From contig JAIELG010000011.1 in the NCBI GenBank assembly GCA_019753155.1, forward strand, positions 1 through 32,604: a stretch of DNA of 32,604 bases, given 5' to 3'. A model generated the notes under the pieces. It saw only the letters and a program-made list of their open reading frames with translations, ran no database searches and was not told the origin of the DNA. Every line of letters begins with the position of its first letter. Positions within the stretch are counted from its first letter, which is position 1. A program made the position numbers and the translations under genes. The stretch is from Burkholderiales bacterium (GTDB taxonomy: Bacteria; Pseudomonadota; Gammaproteobacteria; Burkholderiales; JABEVD01). Shown here piece by piece: positions 24,099 through 32,604 of this stretch.

Positions 24099-25199
24099 TC
24101 ATTCCAGGTAAGGGGCGATTTCCCTTACCAGGAAGTCGTGGAAATGCTTCATCCCGTCTTCCATCGGGCTCTGGTAAGGTCCGGACTCGCTTTTTCCCGA
24201 CCCGTAAAGCGAGCTGCGGCCTTCCGTCATTTTTCTGCAGATGACCGCGTCCTCTACCGCGGTTTCCTCGTAGGCTTCCTTTTCCGCCTGGACGAGATCG
24301 CGCTCGAACAGGGCGATATCCTCGGGATAGTAGAATTCCACGATGTTCGTGCAATGATCGGGCCCTCTGGGCACGATGGTGCTGATCACGAGGACATGCG
24401 GATACCATTCGATCATGATGTTCGGGTAATAAACGACCCAGATCGCGCCGCGCGTGAATTCCCGCCCATGGTCGTAGCGCAGAAGGAGCTCCTGCCATCT
24501 TCGATAAACCGGGCTGCCGGCCCTGACTTTCGCATACCTCGCGCCGACGACCTGGACGCTGTACCAGTCGCCGAATTCCCAGGAGAGCGCGTCGCAGTCG
24601 ACGAAATTGTTGAGGCCGGGGTGACAGGGCGCGACATGGTAATCCTCCAGGTAAACTTCGATGAAGGTTTTCCAGTTGCAGTCGTATTCGTCGATCTGGA
24701 CGCGATCGAACACATGATTCGAAAAATCGAGGTCTTTGAATACGGAAAAATTGGCGAGATCCTTGTTTACGTCGCGTTTTCCGGAAAAAAGCAGGCCGTT
24801 CCAGTTCGAAAGGGGGAATTTCCCCAGGTCGAGGCAGGGGTTTTCCGGGAAATGCGGCGCGCCGATCAGCTTCCCTTCCAGATCGTAAGTCCAGCGATGC
24901 AGCGGGCAGACGATGTTCCTCGCGTTGCCCCGCCCTTCCAGCATGGTCGCCTGGCGGTGGCGGCAGATATTGCTCAGAAGCTCCACGCCCTTCTCGTTTC
25001 TCAAGAGGGCTCTCGCATTCTTCATCCAGTCCAGGGTATGGAAGTCGCCCATGTTGGGCACCATCAGCTCATGGCCGACGTAGCCGGGGCCGCCGTCGAA
25101 AATGATCCTCTTCTCCAGGTCAGCCAACTCCTGGCTGCAGTACCAACTCGCGGGCAAAGACGCAAGTCCAGCCGAAACCTCGATCGAATCGGACATCAT
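24099..25199 (-). CDS. Rieske non-haem iron oxygenase, alpha-subunit type
   Basis: A 366-aa protein of the aromatic-ring-hydroxylating dioxygenase/choline monooxygenase family. The Rieske 2Fe-2S centre is formed by C79-x-H81 and C98-P-L-H101. The catalytic domain carries the mononuclear iron motif E185-x2-H188-x4-H193. The substrate is unknown, and no beta subunit, ferredoxin or reductase gene is adjacent. AGGAAG precedes tandem ATGs (25199 and 25196); the frame runs further upstream without a better start. As I recall, this gene diverges from xseB-ispA-dxs in many betaproteobacteria, which hints at a housekeeping rather than a catabolic role. mscS follows after 16 bp. Confidence 0.88.
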   Translation of the reverse strand: MMSDSIEVSAGLASLPASWYCSQELADLEKRIIFDGGPGYVGHELMVPNMGDFHTLDWMKNARALLRNEKGVELLSNICRHRQATMLEGRGNARNIVCPLHRWTYDLEGKLIGAPHFPENPCLDLGKFPLSNWNGLLFSGKRDVNKDLANFSVFKDLDFSNHVFDRVQIDEYDCNWKTFIEVYLEDYHVAPCHPGLNNFVDCDALSWEFGDWYSVQVVGARYAKVRAGSPVYRRWQELLLRYDHGREFTRGAIWVVYYPNIMIEWYPHVLVISTIVPRGPDHCTNIVEFYYPEDIALFERDLVQAEKEAYEETAVEDAVICRKMTEGRSSLYGSGKSESGPYQSPMEDGMKHFHDFLVREIAPYLE

Positions 25200-25275
25200 C
25201 GCTTCCTCGTGAAACTGTAAGTTAAACATGGTATTTTTTATGAAATCCGGGAAAAGTGCAATATTTCTTTCATTA

Positions 25276-25305
25276 TTGACCAAGATGGTTCGATTAGGCT
25301 ATTTT
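25276..25305 (+). promoter_or_regulatory. Possible promoter of the xseB operon
   Basis: TTGACC (25276-25281), an 18-bp spacer and TATTTT (25300-25305), 20 bp before the xseB start. The -35 is good, the -10 only fair. Confidence 0.35.
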
Positions 25306-25324
25306 TACGGTTTAGGAAAGTTTA

Positions 25325-25555
25325 ATGAGCAAACCGGAAAAATCTCCCGAAAATTTCGAATCAGCCCTCTCTGAACTCGAAGCCATAGTAGCGAAAATGG
25401 AAGCAGGCCAATTGACGCTGGAAGCGTCCCTGTCCGCGTACAAGCGCGGCGCCCTCCTGCTCCAGTATTGCCAGGCGGCGCTCAAGGATGCCGAGCAGCA
25501 GGTCGAAATTCTGGAAGGCAATACCCTGAAGAACTGGGCGCCCGATGACAAATGA
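25325..25555 (+). CDS. xseB: Exodeoxyribonuclease VII small subunit
   Basis: A 76-aa helical protein with the XseB signature FESALSELEAIVAKMEAGQLTLEASLSAYKRG. It binds in several copies to XseA to form the single-strand exonuclease VII. xseA is not in this window. AGGAAAG lies before the ATG. The last 11 bp overlap ispA, the usual xseB-ispA-dxs arrangement. Confidence 0.96.
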   Translation: MSKPEKSPENFESALSELEAIVAKMEAGQLTLEASLSAYKRGALLLQYCQAALKDAEQQVEILEGNTLKNWAPDDK

Positions 25556-26438
25556 CGATTTCCGGTCATGGGTGCATGCGCACCAGGCGCGGATCGAATC
25601 CGCGCTCGACGGCTGCCTGCCCCGCTCCGGTGTTCCCCCCGAGCGCCTGCACGGCGCGATGCGCTATGCCGTTCTGGGCGGAGGAAAGCGCGTCCGTCCA
25701 CTCCTCGCCTGCGCTTCGGGAGAACTCGCCGGGGCCGATGCCCTGCGGCTCACCCATGCCGCCTGCGCGGTCGAACTGATCCATGCCTATTCCCTGGTCC
25801 ACGATGATATGCCCGCCATGGACGATGATGTGCTGCGCCGCGGGAAGCCGACCTGCCATGTCGAATACGACGAAGCGACCGCCCTGCTCGTCGGCGACAG
25901 CCTTCAGTCCCTGGCTTTCGAACTCCTGGCCTCGAAACCGCTTGCAAGGGATCCCGCGGTTCAGCTCGAAATGATCCGCCTGCTGGCATCGGCTTCAGGC
26001 TCCAGAGGGATGGCGGGGGGGCAGGCCATCGATCTTGAAAGCGTGGGGAAGCTCCTGGAGCTGCCCGAACTCGAATACATGCATATCAGGAAAACGGGGG
26101 AACTCATACGGGCTTCGATTCTTCTCGGTGCGCATTGCGGGGAAATGGAGGAACCGGCGCTGGAGAAACTCGATCATTTTGCGAAATCGATAGGACTGGC
26201 CTTCCAGGTCATCGACGACGTGCTCGATGCCGAATCCACCACCGCCACCTTGGGGAAGACCGCAGGCAAGGACATGAAAGACAACAAGCCGACCTATGTT
26301 TCCCTGCTCGGCGTGAAGGAGGCGAGGGAAATGGCAGGAAATCTTCACGAATCCGCCTTGGACGCTCTGGCTGAATTCGGCGTGCGCGCGCTTCGGTTGC
26401 GCCAGATGGCGGATTTCATCGTCGGGAGGCAATTCTGA
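25545..26438 (+). CDS. ispA: Farnesyl diphosphate synthase
   Basis: A 297-aa short-chain prenyl transferase that condenses dimethylallyl diphosphate with two isopentenyl diphosphates to C15, the precursor of quinone side chains, undecaprenyl phosphate and possibly hopanoids. GGGKRVRP (45-52), the first Asp-rich motif DDMPAMDD (87-94) and the second DDVLD (224-228) are intact. The insertion of two residues in the first motif is the bacterial short-chain type. It overlaps xseB by 11 bp, and its TGA shares a base with the dxs ATG. Confidence 0.96.
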   Translation: MTNDDFRSWVHAHQARIESALDGCLPRSGVPPERLHGAMRYAVLGGGKRVRPLLACASGELAGADALRLTHAACAVELIHAYSLVHDDMPAMDDDVLRRGKPTCHVEYDEATALLVGDSLQSLAFELLASKPLARDPAVQLEMIRLLASASGSRGMAGGQAIDLESVGKLLELPELEYMHIRKTGELIRASILLGAHCGEMEEPALEKLDHFAKSIGLAFQVIDDVLDAESTTATLGKTAGKDMKDNKPTYVSLLGVKEAREMAGNLHESALDALAEFGVRALRLRQMADFIVGRQF

Positions 26439-28348
26439 TGTATCCGATCCTGAACCAGATCGATTCCCCCGAGGATTTGCGCGGACTCGAGAGGAAGTCC
26501 CTCCCAAGGCTCGCGGAGGAGTTGCGCCAATACATCGTCGAGTCGGTCTGCCGCACCGGGGGGCATCTTTCCTCCAATCTCGGCACGATAGAGCTCACCA
26601 TCGCGCTGCATTACGTGTTCAATACGCCTTATGACAGGATCGTATGGGATGTGGGGCACCAGACCTATGCCCACAAGATATTGACCGGAAGGCGGGATGC
26701 GATGGCGGGCCTGAGGATGAAGGGCGGCATTTCCGGGTTTCCCAGGCGCAGCGAGAGCGAATACGATGCTTTCGGCACGGCCCATTCCAGCACCTCGATC
26801 AGCGCGGCCCTCGGAATGGCGGTCGCTGCAAAGCTCGAAGGAATACAGAGGCGCTCCGTTGCCGTGATCGGGGACGGCGCGTTGACGGGGGGCATGGCTT
26901 TCGAAGCGCTCAACAATGCCGGAGCGCTGGACGCCAATCTGCTCGTCGTCCTCAACGACAACGAGATGTCGATTTCCAAGAACGTGGGCGCGCTCGACAA
27001 CTACCTGGCGAAGATATTGTCCGGCAGCATCTATTCGGCTGCGAGAAGGGCGGGGGAAAAGGTGCTGAAAGCCGTTCCGCCCGTGCTGGAGCTTGCCAAA
27101 AGGGCGGAAGAACATGTCAAGGGAATGGTGACGCCGGGGACGCTCTTCGAGGAATTCGGATTCAATTACATCGGACCGATCGACGGACATGACCTGGACG
27201 CGCTGGTTTCGACGCTCTCCAACGTCAGGAAGCTTCAGGGGCCGCAGTTCCTTCATGTCGTCACGAAAAAGGGGAAAGGCTATGCCCTGGCGGAGGAAGA
27301 TCCCATACTCTACCACGGCGTCGGGAAATTCGATTCCAGGAACGGGATTTCCGGATCTGCCGCGAAAAAGCCGAGCTACACTCAGGTTTTCGGGAAATGG
27401 CTCTGCGACATGGCCGAAAAAGACGAAAGGCTGGTCGGGATCACCCCGGCGATGCGGGAAGGCTCGGGAATGGTCGAATTCTCCGAATTCTTTCCGAGCC
27501 GCTATTTCGATGTCGGAATAGCCGAGCAGCATGCGCTCACTTTTGCCGCGGGCATGGCTTGCGAAGGACTCAAACCGGTCGTCGCGATCTATTCGACTTT
27601 CCTGCAAAGGGCTTACGATCAGTTGATCCACGATATAGCGATACAGAACCTTCCCGTTGTTTTTGCCGTCGACAGGGGGGGGCTGGTCGGCGCTGACGGC
27701 CCGACCCATGCAGGCAGTTTCGATCTTGGCTTCCTGCGCGCCGTTCCCAACATGACGGTGATGGCGGCATCCGACGAGAACGAATTGAGGCAGATGCTCT
27801 ATACCGCCTTCATGATGCATACGCCGGTTGCCGTGCGCTACCCGAGGGGCCACGGGCCTGGCGTCGCGGTAGAGGAAAGAATGCGGGCCATCGAGATCGG
27901 GCGCGGACTCGTTTCGAGGCGAGGGGAGAAGGTCGCGCTGCTTGCTTTCGGTTCCATGCTGGAACCCTCGCTCAAGGCGGGTGTCGAACTCAATGGGACG
28001 GTGGTCAACATGCGCTTCGTCAAGCCGATGGACGAAAAGCTTGTGCTCGAGATGGCCGCCTCCCACGAACTCCTGGTGACAGTCGAGGAAAATGCCATCA
28101 TGGGCGGGGCGGGAAGCGCGGTTGCCGAATGCCTGAGCCGGCATGGCGTGACCGTCCCGATGCTGCACCTGGGCTTGCCGGACAGCTACATCGAGCAGGG
28201 AGAGCCTGCCGCGCTGCTTTCAGAATGCCTGCTGGACAGTACGGGCATCCTCCATTCGATCAGGGAACGGCTGAAAGCATTATCCCGAGCGGTTTACTCG
28301 GAATTGCCCGGCGGCTATAATTTGCAAAGGCCAGAATGGAAGGAATGA
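26438..28348 (+). CDS. dxs: 1-deoxy-D-xylulose-5-phosphate synthase
   Basis: A 636-aa thiamine-diphosphate enzyme that joins pyruvate and glyceraldehyde 3-phosphate, the first step of the MEP isoprenoid pathway. H43 and the [10 protein letters not shown] block (71-80) belong to the active site. The cofactor motif GDG (145-147) runs to the Asn-containing [12 protein letters not shown]. The catalytic Glu lies in [17 protein letters not shown], and [13 protein letters not shown] recognises the substrate. Its product feeds the pathway that supplies IspA, encoded just upstream. The start overlaps ispA (TGATG); the last 13 bp overlap folE2. Confidence 0.97.
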   Translation: MYPILNQIDSPEDLRGLERKSLPRLAEELRQYIVESVCRTGGHLSSNLGTIELTIALHYVFNTPYDRIVWDVGHQTYAHKILTGRRDAMAGLRMKGGISGFPRRSESEYDAFGTAHSSTSISAALGMAVAAKLEGIQRRSVAVIGDGALTGGMAFEALNNAGALDANLLVVLNDNEMSISKNVGALDNYLAKILSGSIYSAARRAGEKVLKAVPPVLELAKRAEEHVKGMVTPGTLFEEFGFNYIGPIDGHDLDALVSTLSNVRKLQGPQFLHVVTKKGKGYALAEEDPILYHGVGKFDSRNGISGSAAKKPSYTQVFGKWLCDMAEKDERLVGITPAMREGSGMVEFSEFFPSRYFDVGIAEQHALTFAAGMACEGLKPVVAIYSTFLQRAYDQLIHDIAIQNLPVVFAVDRGGLVGADGPTHAGSFDLGFLRAVPNMTVMAASDENELRQMLYTAFMMHTPVAVRYPRGHGPGVAVEERMRAIEIGRGLVSRRGEKVALLAFGSMLEPSLKAGVELNGTVVNMRFVKPMDEKLVLEMAASHELLVTVEENAIMGGAGSAVAECLSRHGVTVPMLHLGLPDSYIEQGEPAALLSECLLDSTGILHSIRERLKALSRAVYSELPGGYNLQRPEWKE

Positions 28349-29148
28349 GTGTGATCCCAACGGAAAATATCCCGGACGTTCAGAGTTCGGAGGATTTGAG
28401 GCATCTTGCCATAGACAGGGTGGGCATCAAGTCGATCCGGCATCCGGTGAAAGTTGCGGACAAGAGCGGTGGCGTGCAGCATACCGTCGCCCTGTTCAAC
28501 ATGTACGTTCATCTTCCGCATAATTTCAAGGGAACGCACATGTCGCGTTTCGTCGAGATCCTGAACGGGAGCGCGCGCGAGATTTCCGTCGAATCTTTCG
28601 AAAGCATGTTGCGCCAGATGGTCAAAAAGCTGGAAGCCGAATCGGGTTACATCGAGATGAATTTTCCCTACTTCGTCAACAAGGCTGCTCCTGTTTCCGG
28701 GGTGACGAGCCTGCTCGATTACGACGTCACCTTCATCGGAAGGATAGAAAAAGGGAAATACAGGTTCAAGATGAAGGTTCTGGTTCCCGTCACGAGCCTT
28801 TGTCCCTGCTCGAAGAACATATCCGATTATGGCGCCCACAACCAGAGATCCCATGTGACCGTGACCGCCTGCACGAACGATTTCGTCTGGATAGAGGACA
28901 TCGTGGGGATCGTGGAAGGGCAGGCGTCCTGCGAGCTGTACGGACTTCTCAAGCGGCCGGACGAGAAATACGTGACGGAGCGCGCCTACGACAATCCGAA
29001 ATTCGTCGAGGACATGGTGCGGGATGTCGCGGCGGTCCTCAACAAGGATCCGAGGATCAACGGTTACATCGTGGAATCCGAGAATTTCGAATCGATCCAC
29101 AATCATTCAGCCTACGCCCTTATCGAGCGTGACAAGACCCGCGACTGA
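28336..29148 (+). CDS. folE2: GTP cyclohydrolase FolE2 (type IB)
   Basis: A 270-aa GTP cyclohydrolase IB, which turns GTP into 7,8-dihydroneopterin triphosphate, the start of folate (and queuosine) synthesis. Catalytic and metal residues are in [10 protein letters not shown] (C156/C158) and FKGTHMSRF. FolE2 tolerates various metals and often replaces zinc-dependent FolE. The ATG at 28336 has AAAGG five bases upstream and lies inside the end of dxs; an ATG at 28345 or a GTG at 28351 are weaker alternatives. Its pterin product connects loosely to phhB. Confidence 0.95.
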   Translation: MEGMSVIPTENIPDVQSSEDLRHLAIDRVGIKSIRHPVKVADKSGGVQHTVALFNMYVHLPHNFKGTHMSRFVEILNGSAREISVESFESMLRQMVKKLEAESGYIEMNFPYFVNKAAPVSGVTSLLDYDVTFIGRIEKGKYRFKMKVLVPVTSLCPCSKNISDYGAHNQRSHVTVTACTNDFVWIEDIVGIVEGQASCELYGLLKRPDEKYVTERAYDNPKFVEDMVRDVAAVLNKDPRINGYIVESENFESIHNHSAYALIERDKTRD

Positions 29149-30319
29149 TCAGGATATTTCCCTTTTTTCCCGCCCGATGCTGGCGGTGCTGGTCGCACAA
29201 TTCCTTTCAGCTTTCGCGGACAATGCGCTGCTCGTCGCCGCCATCGCGTCGCTGAAGCTGCACGGAGCGGCGGGACTCGCTCCCATGCTGCAGGAATTTT
29301 TCGTCGTGCCTTTCGTGCTGCTCGCCCCTTTCGTCGGATCGTTTGCCGACGCCATTCCGAAAGGAAGGGCGATGTTCATCGGAAATGCATTGAAGCTCGC
29401 GGGCTCCACCCTCATGGTGCTTGGAATGAATCCGCTCGTCTCCTACGCCATAGTGGGGATCGGCGCCGCAGCCTATTCCCCCGCCAAATACGGCATCCTT
29501 CCGCAGCTTTTCGGCCCCTCGAAACTGGTTAAAGCGAACGGACTCCTGGAAGGGTCGACCATCGCAGCAATCCTTCTCGGTGTCGTGGCAGGCGGCGTGG
29601 TCGCCGACAGGTCGGTCGAAGCCGCCCTCCTGTTCGTCCTCGCCTGTTACGCCATGGCGGCCGGGGTGAACCTCCTGATTCCGAAGTTGCCGCCCGAGCG
29701 CGCAGCGATAAGCTTCGAAACCCTGCTTCCGGATTTTTTTTCGGCTTTCAGGCGGCTGCTCGGCAACGGCGATGCACGCTTCACCCTGGTCGGAACCAGT
29801 CTCTTCTGGGGAAGCGGCGCGACCCTGCGCATCGCCCTGTTCGCCTGGGTTCCGGTCGCCCTTTCGATTTCGGACAACAAGACCCCATCCACCCTGATGG
29901 GCGTCGTCTCGATCGGGATAGTTTTCGGCGCTGCGGCGGCAGCGGCATGGGTCAGGCTGGAGAAAGTGAACAGGGTGTTGCTCGCGGGGATCGCGATCGG
30001 CCCGCTCATCGCCATACTCTCCTCCGTGGGGAGCGAGTCGGCCGCAGTTGTCCTGCTCGTTCTGGTCGGCTTTTGCGGGGGATTCTATGCCGTGCCGCTC
30101 AATGCCCTCCTGCAGGAGCGGGGCCATGAAATGATAGGGGCCGGCAGGGCGCTCGCCGTGCAGAATTTTTTCGAAAACATCACGATATTCACCCTGGTCG
30201 GCGTCTATGCCGCGAGTTCGGGCCTCCCCGCGAGAGAGGCGGTCGCCTTTTTCGGATTGTTCGTCCTGGCCGGCATGCTGGCGGTCGCGGCGCTGCGGCT
30301 GAAGTGCTGGAAGGCATGA
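29129..30319 (+). CDS. lplT: Lysophospholipid transporter LplT (MFS)
   Basis: A 396-aa major facilitator protein with about twelve hydrophobic segments. The N-terminus, ending [19 protein letters not shown] then ADNALL, lines up closely with E. coli LplT as I remember it, which flips lysophosphatidylethanolamine inward for re-acylation. This alignment favours the GTG at 29129, inside folE2 (20-bp overlap), over an ATG at 29177 that would cut the conserved start. The re-acylating partner (Aas) is usually adjacent or fused; it is not seen here. It ends the xseB-ispA-dxs-folE2 run. Confidence 0.88.
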   Translation: MTRPATDQDISLFSRPMLAVLVAQFLSAFADNALLVAAIASLKLHGAAGLAPMLQEFFVVPFVLLAPFVGSFADAIPKGRAMFIGNALKLAGSTLMVLGMNPLVSYAIVGIGAAAYSPAKYGILPQLFGPSKLVKANGLLEGSTIAAILLGVVAGGVVADRSVEAALLFVLACYAMAAGVNLLIPKLPPERAAISFETLLPDFFSAFRRLLGNGDARFTLVGTSLFWGSGATLRIALFAWVPVALSISDNKTPSTLMGVVSIGIVFGAAAAAAWVRLEKVNRVLLAGIAIGPLIAILSSVGSESAAVVLLVLVGFCGGFYAVPLNALLQERGHEMIGAGRALAVQNFFENITIFTLVGVYAASSGLPAREAVAFFGLFVLAGMLAVAALRLKCWKA

Positions 30320-30377
30320 GACTGCCATTATCATTAGGAATCTGCTATTGTTGCTGATGGACAGGAGGGATTCATAA

Positions 30378-31556
30378 TTGTTTACACACCAGGACCACCT
30401 TGGCGGGATTCATCAGGACATCCCTCTGGCGGAGAAAATCGATTCGATCTATGCCATTCTGAAAGAGCGCCTTCCTTTTCTATCGAGAGTATCCCTTGCG
30501 CTGTACGATGCCAGGAGCGATATCCTGAGAACATTCATGCATTTCAGCGCCGAAGCAAACCCTTTGGTGAACTACCAGGCCAGGCTTGCGGAAGCCCCGT
30601 CTCTGGCCGAAATCGTGCGTAAGGGTCGGCCGCGTGTCGTCAACGACCTTGTGCTGTTTGCATCGGGCGAGCATGAGCACACGAGACGCATGGAGGAGGA
30701 AGGGCATTCTTCCAGCTATACCATGCCGGTGTATGTGCGGGGCGCATTTTTCGGCTTCATTTTCTTCAATTCCAGGGAGCCGTCCTCCTTTACCGAAGAT
30801 GTCCTGAGCCAGATCGATCCTTTCGGGCATCTGATCGCCATGGCCATCATCTCGGAACTCTCGGTAGTCCAGACGCTGCTCGCCACGATCAAGACAGCCC
30901 GCGACATGGCGCATTTGCGGGACGACGAGACCGGGGCGCACCAGGACAGGATGTCGCGTTTTGCCAGGCTGATTGCCAGGAAACTGGCGAACGAACATGG
31001 TTTCAGCGACGAATATATCGAAAACGTATTCATTTTCGCCCCGCTTCACGATATCGGAAAGCTGGGCGTGCCGGACCAGATATTGCTCAAGCCCGGACGC
31101 TTGACCGAAGACGAGTATGTTCAGATGAAAGCCCACACGATCAAGGGCAGGCAGATCATCGACCGCATGGTCGAGAATTTCGAGCTGGACCAGGTCAGCC
31201 ATCTCGACATCATGCGCAATATCGCCGAGTTCCATCATGAAGCCATGGACGGCAGCGGCTACCCGGAAGGCAGGAAAGGGGACGAAATCCCGATCGAGGC
31301 CAGGATCATCGCGGTTGCCGACATATTCGACGCCCTGACCAGCAGGCGGCCCTACAAGGAGCCGTGGAGCATGGACGAAGCCTTTTCCATGCTCGTTCAG
31401 TTGAGCGGGACAAAGCTCGATGCGGCCTGCGTGAAGGTTTTTCTCGAATCCAGGGACGAAATCGAGGAGATCCGGCAGCAATTCGAAGAAAAAAGCCCGG
31501 ACGAAGCTTCCGAAAAAACGTCGTTCGATCTGCGCCCCGCCATGTCCCAGGCCTGA
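30378..31556 (+). CDS. GAF-HD-GYP cyclic-di-GMP phosphodiesterase
   Basis: A 392-aa cytoplasmic protein. A GAF sensor (about 15-160) is followed by an HD-GYP domain (about 165-355), which breaks cyclic-di-GMP down to GMP. Key residues are E184 and H188 in RDDETGAHQDR, the HD pair H224-D225 in HDIGKLGVPD, the HH pair 286-287, and GYP at 294-296. All metal ligands appear present. The start is a TTG at 30378 with a strong AGGAGGG eight bases upstream; no ATG fits. The last 35 residues are charged and probably disordered. The htpG heat-shock promoter begins six bases after its stop. Confidence 0.92.
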   Translation: MFTHQDHLGGIHQDIPLAEKIDSIYAILKERLPFLSRVSLALYDARSDILRTFMHFSAEANPLVNYQARLAEAPSLAEIVRKGRPRVVNDLVLFASGEHEHTRRMEEEGHSSSYTMPVYVRGAFFGFIFFNSREPSSFTEDVLSQIDPFGHLIAMAIISELSVVQTLLATIKTARDMAHLRDDETGAHQDRMSRFARLIARKLANEHGFSDEYIENVFIFAPLHDIGKLGVPDQILLKPGRLTEDEYVQMKAHTIKGRQIIDRMVENFELDQVSHLDIMRNIAEFHHEAMDGSGYPEGRKGDEIPIEARIIAVADIFDALTSRRPYKEPWSMDEAFSMLVQLSGTKLDAACVKVFLESRDEIEEIRQQFEEKSPDEASEKTSFDLRPAMSQA

Positions 31557-31561
31557 AACGG

Positions 31562-31587
31562 CTTGAAATATCGGGCACAGACCCCAT
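31562..31587 (+). promoter_or_regulatory. Heat-shock (sigma-32) promoter of htpG
   Basis: CTTGAAA (31562-31568), a 13-bp spacer and CCCCAT (31582-31587) match the sigma-32 consensus closely. It lies 38-63 bp before the htpG start, the expected place. Confidence 0.85.
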
Positions 31588-31624
31588 CTTGGCGGAGATG
31601 ATAAAACAGTAAGGGAGTTTCAAG

Positions 31625-32604
31625 ATGCAACAAGAACCGATCAAGGAAACGCTGGGCTTCCAGACCGAAGTCAAACAGCTTCTGAATCTCATGATCCATT
31701 CCTTGTACAGCAACAAGGAAATTTTCCTGAGGGAACTCATTTCGAACGCATCCGATGCGACCGACAAGCTGAGATTCGAGGCGCTTACGGACGGCGCTTT
31801 GTTCGAGGAGGATTCCGACCTCAGGATCAGGATCGCCTTCGACAAGGAGGCGCGAACGGTCACGATTTCGGACAATGGAATCGGCATGAGCCGCCAGGAA
31901 GTGATCGACAACATCGGCACGATCGCCAAATCCGGGACGCGCGAATTCTTCGGCAGGCTTACCGGGGATCAGGCCAAGGATGCGAACCTGATCGGCCAGT
32001 TCGGGGTCGGTTTCTATTCCGCGTTCATCGTCGCTGACCGCGTGACCCTCACGACACGCAGGGCGGGATTCGCGCCCGAGCACGGGGTCTTGTGGGAGTC
32101 GGAGGGCGAGGGCGAATACACCATAGGAACAGTGGCAAAGCCTTCCAGGGGGACGGAAATCACCCTGCACCTGCGCGAAGGCGAGGACGATTTTCTGGAT
32201 GCATGGCGCATCAAGTCCATCGTCAGGAAATATTCCGACCATATTCCGCTTCCCATCCTCATGACGGACGACGAAGGCAAGGACGAGGCGGTCAATCAGG
32301 CGAGCGCCCTCTGGGCAAGATCCAAGTCGGAAATAACTGCCGAGCAGTACGACGAATTCTACAAGCATGTGGCGCACGACAATGAGGCGCCGCTCGCCCA
32401 TGTTCATGCGAAAGTGGAGGGCAAGCAGGAATACACCCAGTTGCTCTACATTCCTTCGCGCGCGCCTTTCGACCTCTTCGACCGTGAGCACAGGCACGGC
32501 ATCAAGCTTTACGTGCGCCGCGTGTTCATCATGGACGATGCCGAACAACTGATGCCGCAGTACCTCAGGTTCGTGAGGGGCGTGATCGACTCGAACGATC
32601 TGCC
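31625..32604 (+). CDS. htpG: Chaperone HtpG (Hsp90), N-terminal part
   Basis: 326 codons are visible; the gene runs off the right edge (full length is usually about 620-640 aa). The GHKL ATPase pocket is complete: E37 and N41 in [16 protein letters not shown]83-N-G-I-G87, and [11 protein letters not shown] (124-134). The start of the middle domain ([22 protein letters not shown]) is also present. It is a cytosolic dimeric chaperone that acts with DnaK on late folding clients. AAGGGAG precedes the ATG, and a sigma-32 promoter lies upstream, so it is heat inducible. Confidence 0.97.
   Translation, partial: MQQEPIKETLGFQTEVKQLLNLMIHSLYSNKEIFLRELISNASDATDKLRFEALTDGALFEEDSDLRIRIAFDKEARTVTISDNGIGMSRQEVIDNIGTIAKSGTREFFGRLTGDQAKDANLIGQFGVGFYSAFIVADRVTLTTRRAGFAPEHGVLWESEGEGEYTIGTVAKPSRGTEITLHLREGEDDFLDAWRIKSIVRKYSDHIPLPILMTDDEGKDEAVNQASALWARSKSEITAEQYDEFYKHVAHDNEAPLAHVHAKVEGKQEYTQLLYIPSRAPFDLFDREHRHGIKLYVRRVFIMDDAEQLMPQYLRFVRGVIDSNDL

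Noticed and set aside
26345..28168. Long minus-strand open frame (607 codons) opposite ispA-dxs
   Set aside because: It is antisense to two certain genes and made of His/Arg/Asp-rich sequence typical of a reverse frame in GC-rich DNA.
1..32604. CRISPR arrays, tRNA or rRNA genes, prophage or defence islands
   Set aside because: No regularly spaced repeats, cloverleaf sequences, rRNA blocks or phage or defence gene signatures were recognised.

Overview
The window is ordinary chromosome from a betaproteobacterium, most likely of the Nitrosomonadales (Gallionella/Sulfuricella-like). This rests on the gene content and on neighbourhoods I remember from that class: orn-M48 peptidase-phhB-rsgA, coaBC next to rpmB-rpmG, and xseB-ispA-dxs-folE2 diverging from a Rieske oxygenase gene. 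Family calls come from reading motifs and from memory; no database search was run. Coding density is high, with many 1-20 bp gene overlaps. There is no CRISPR array, prophage, rRNA or tRNA. The only clear mobile DNA is a small IS3-type transposase remnant.

Layout. Bases 87-3192 (minus): a run of a DUF2322-dUTPase fusion, a NUDIX hydrolase, a four-helix membrane protein, two unrecognised proteins (155 and 143 aa) and an FmdB-type zinc ribbon. A 200 bp gap inside this run holds three inverted repeats. Bases 3299-6356 (plus): a YcgR-like PilZ protein and the malic enzyme maeB. Bases 6428-11051 (plus): a tightly coupled set of an 84-aa protein, a CobD/CbiB-family protein, a PAS-GGDEF-EAL protein, an HDOD protein and a DUF6164 protein. 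Bases 11012-13507 (minus): rsgA, phhB and an M48 peptidase. Bases 13563-15129 (plus): orn and a D,D-endopeptidase. Bases 15122-16264 (minus): coaBC. Bases 16362-16773 (plus): rpmB-rpmG, sharing a bidirectional terminator with pap (minus).

Bases 18391-25199: a VOC protein (plus), then on the minus strand a sulfotransferase, a TPR membrane protein, a fatty acid desaturase, the IS remnant, an MscS channel and a Rieske oxygenase. Bases 25325-30319 (plus): xseB-ispA-dxs-folE2-lplT, all overlapping. Bases 30378-31556 (plus): a GAF-HD-GYP protein. The window ends inside htpG, which has a near-consensus heat-shock promoter.

Themes: cyclic-di-GMP signalling (PilZ receptor, GGDEF-EAL, HD-GYP, plus an HDOD protein) spread over 28 kb; nucleotide housekeeping (dUTPase, NUDIX, Orn, PPK2-type kinase); isoprenoid and folate precursors; and envelope functions. 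The least expected items are the in-frame DUF2322-dUTPase fusion, the palindrome-rich gap at 1286-1485, and the translationally linked CobD/CbiB-to-cyclic-di-GMP gene set. I did not see a clearly new defence or mobile system.
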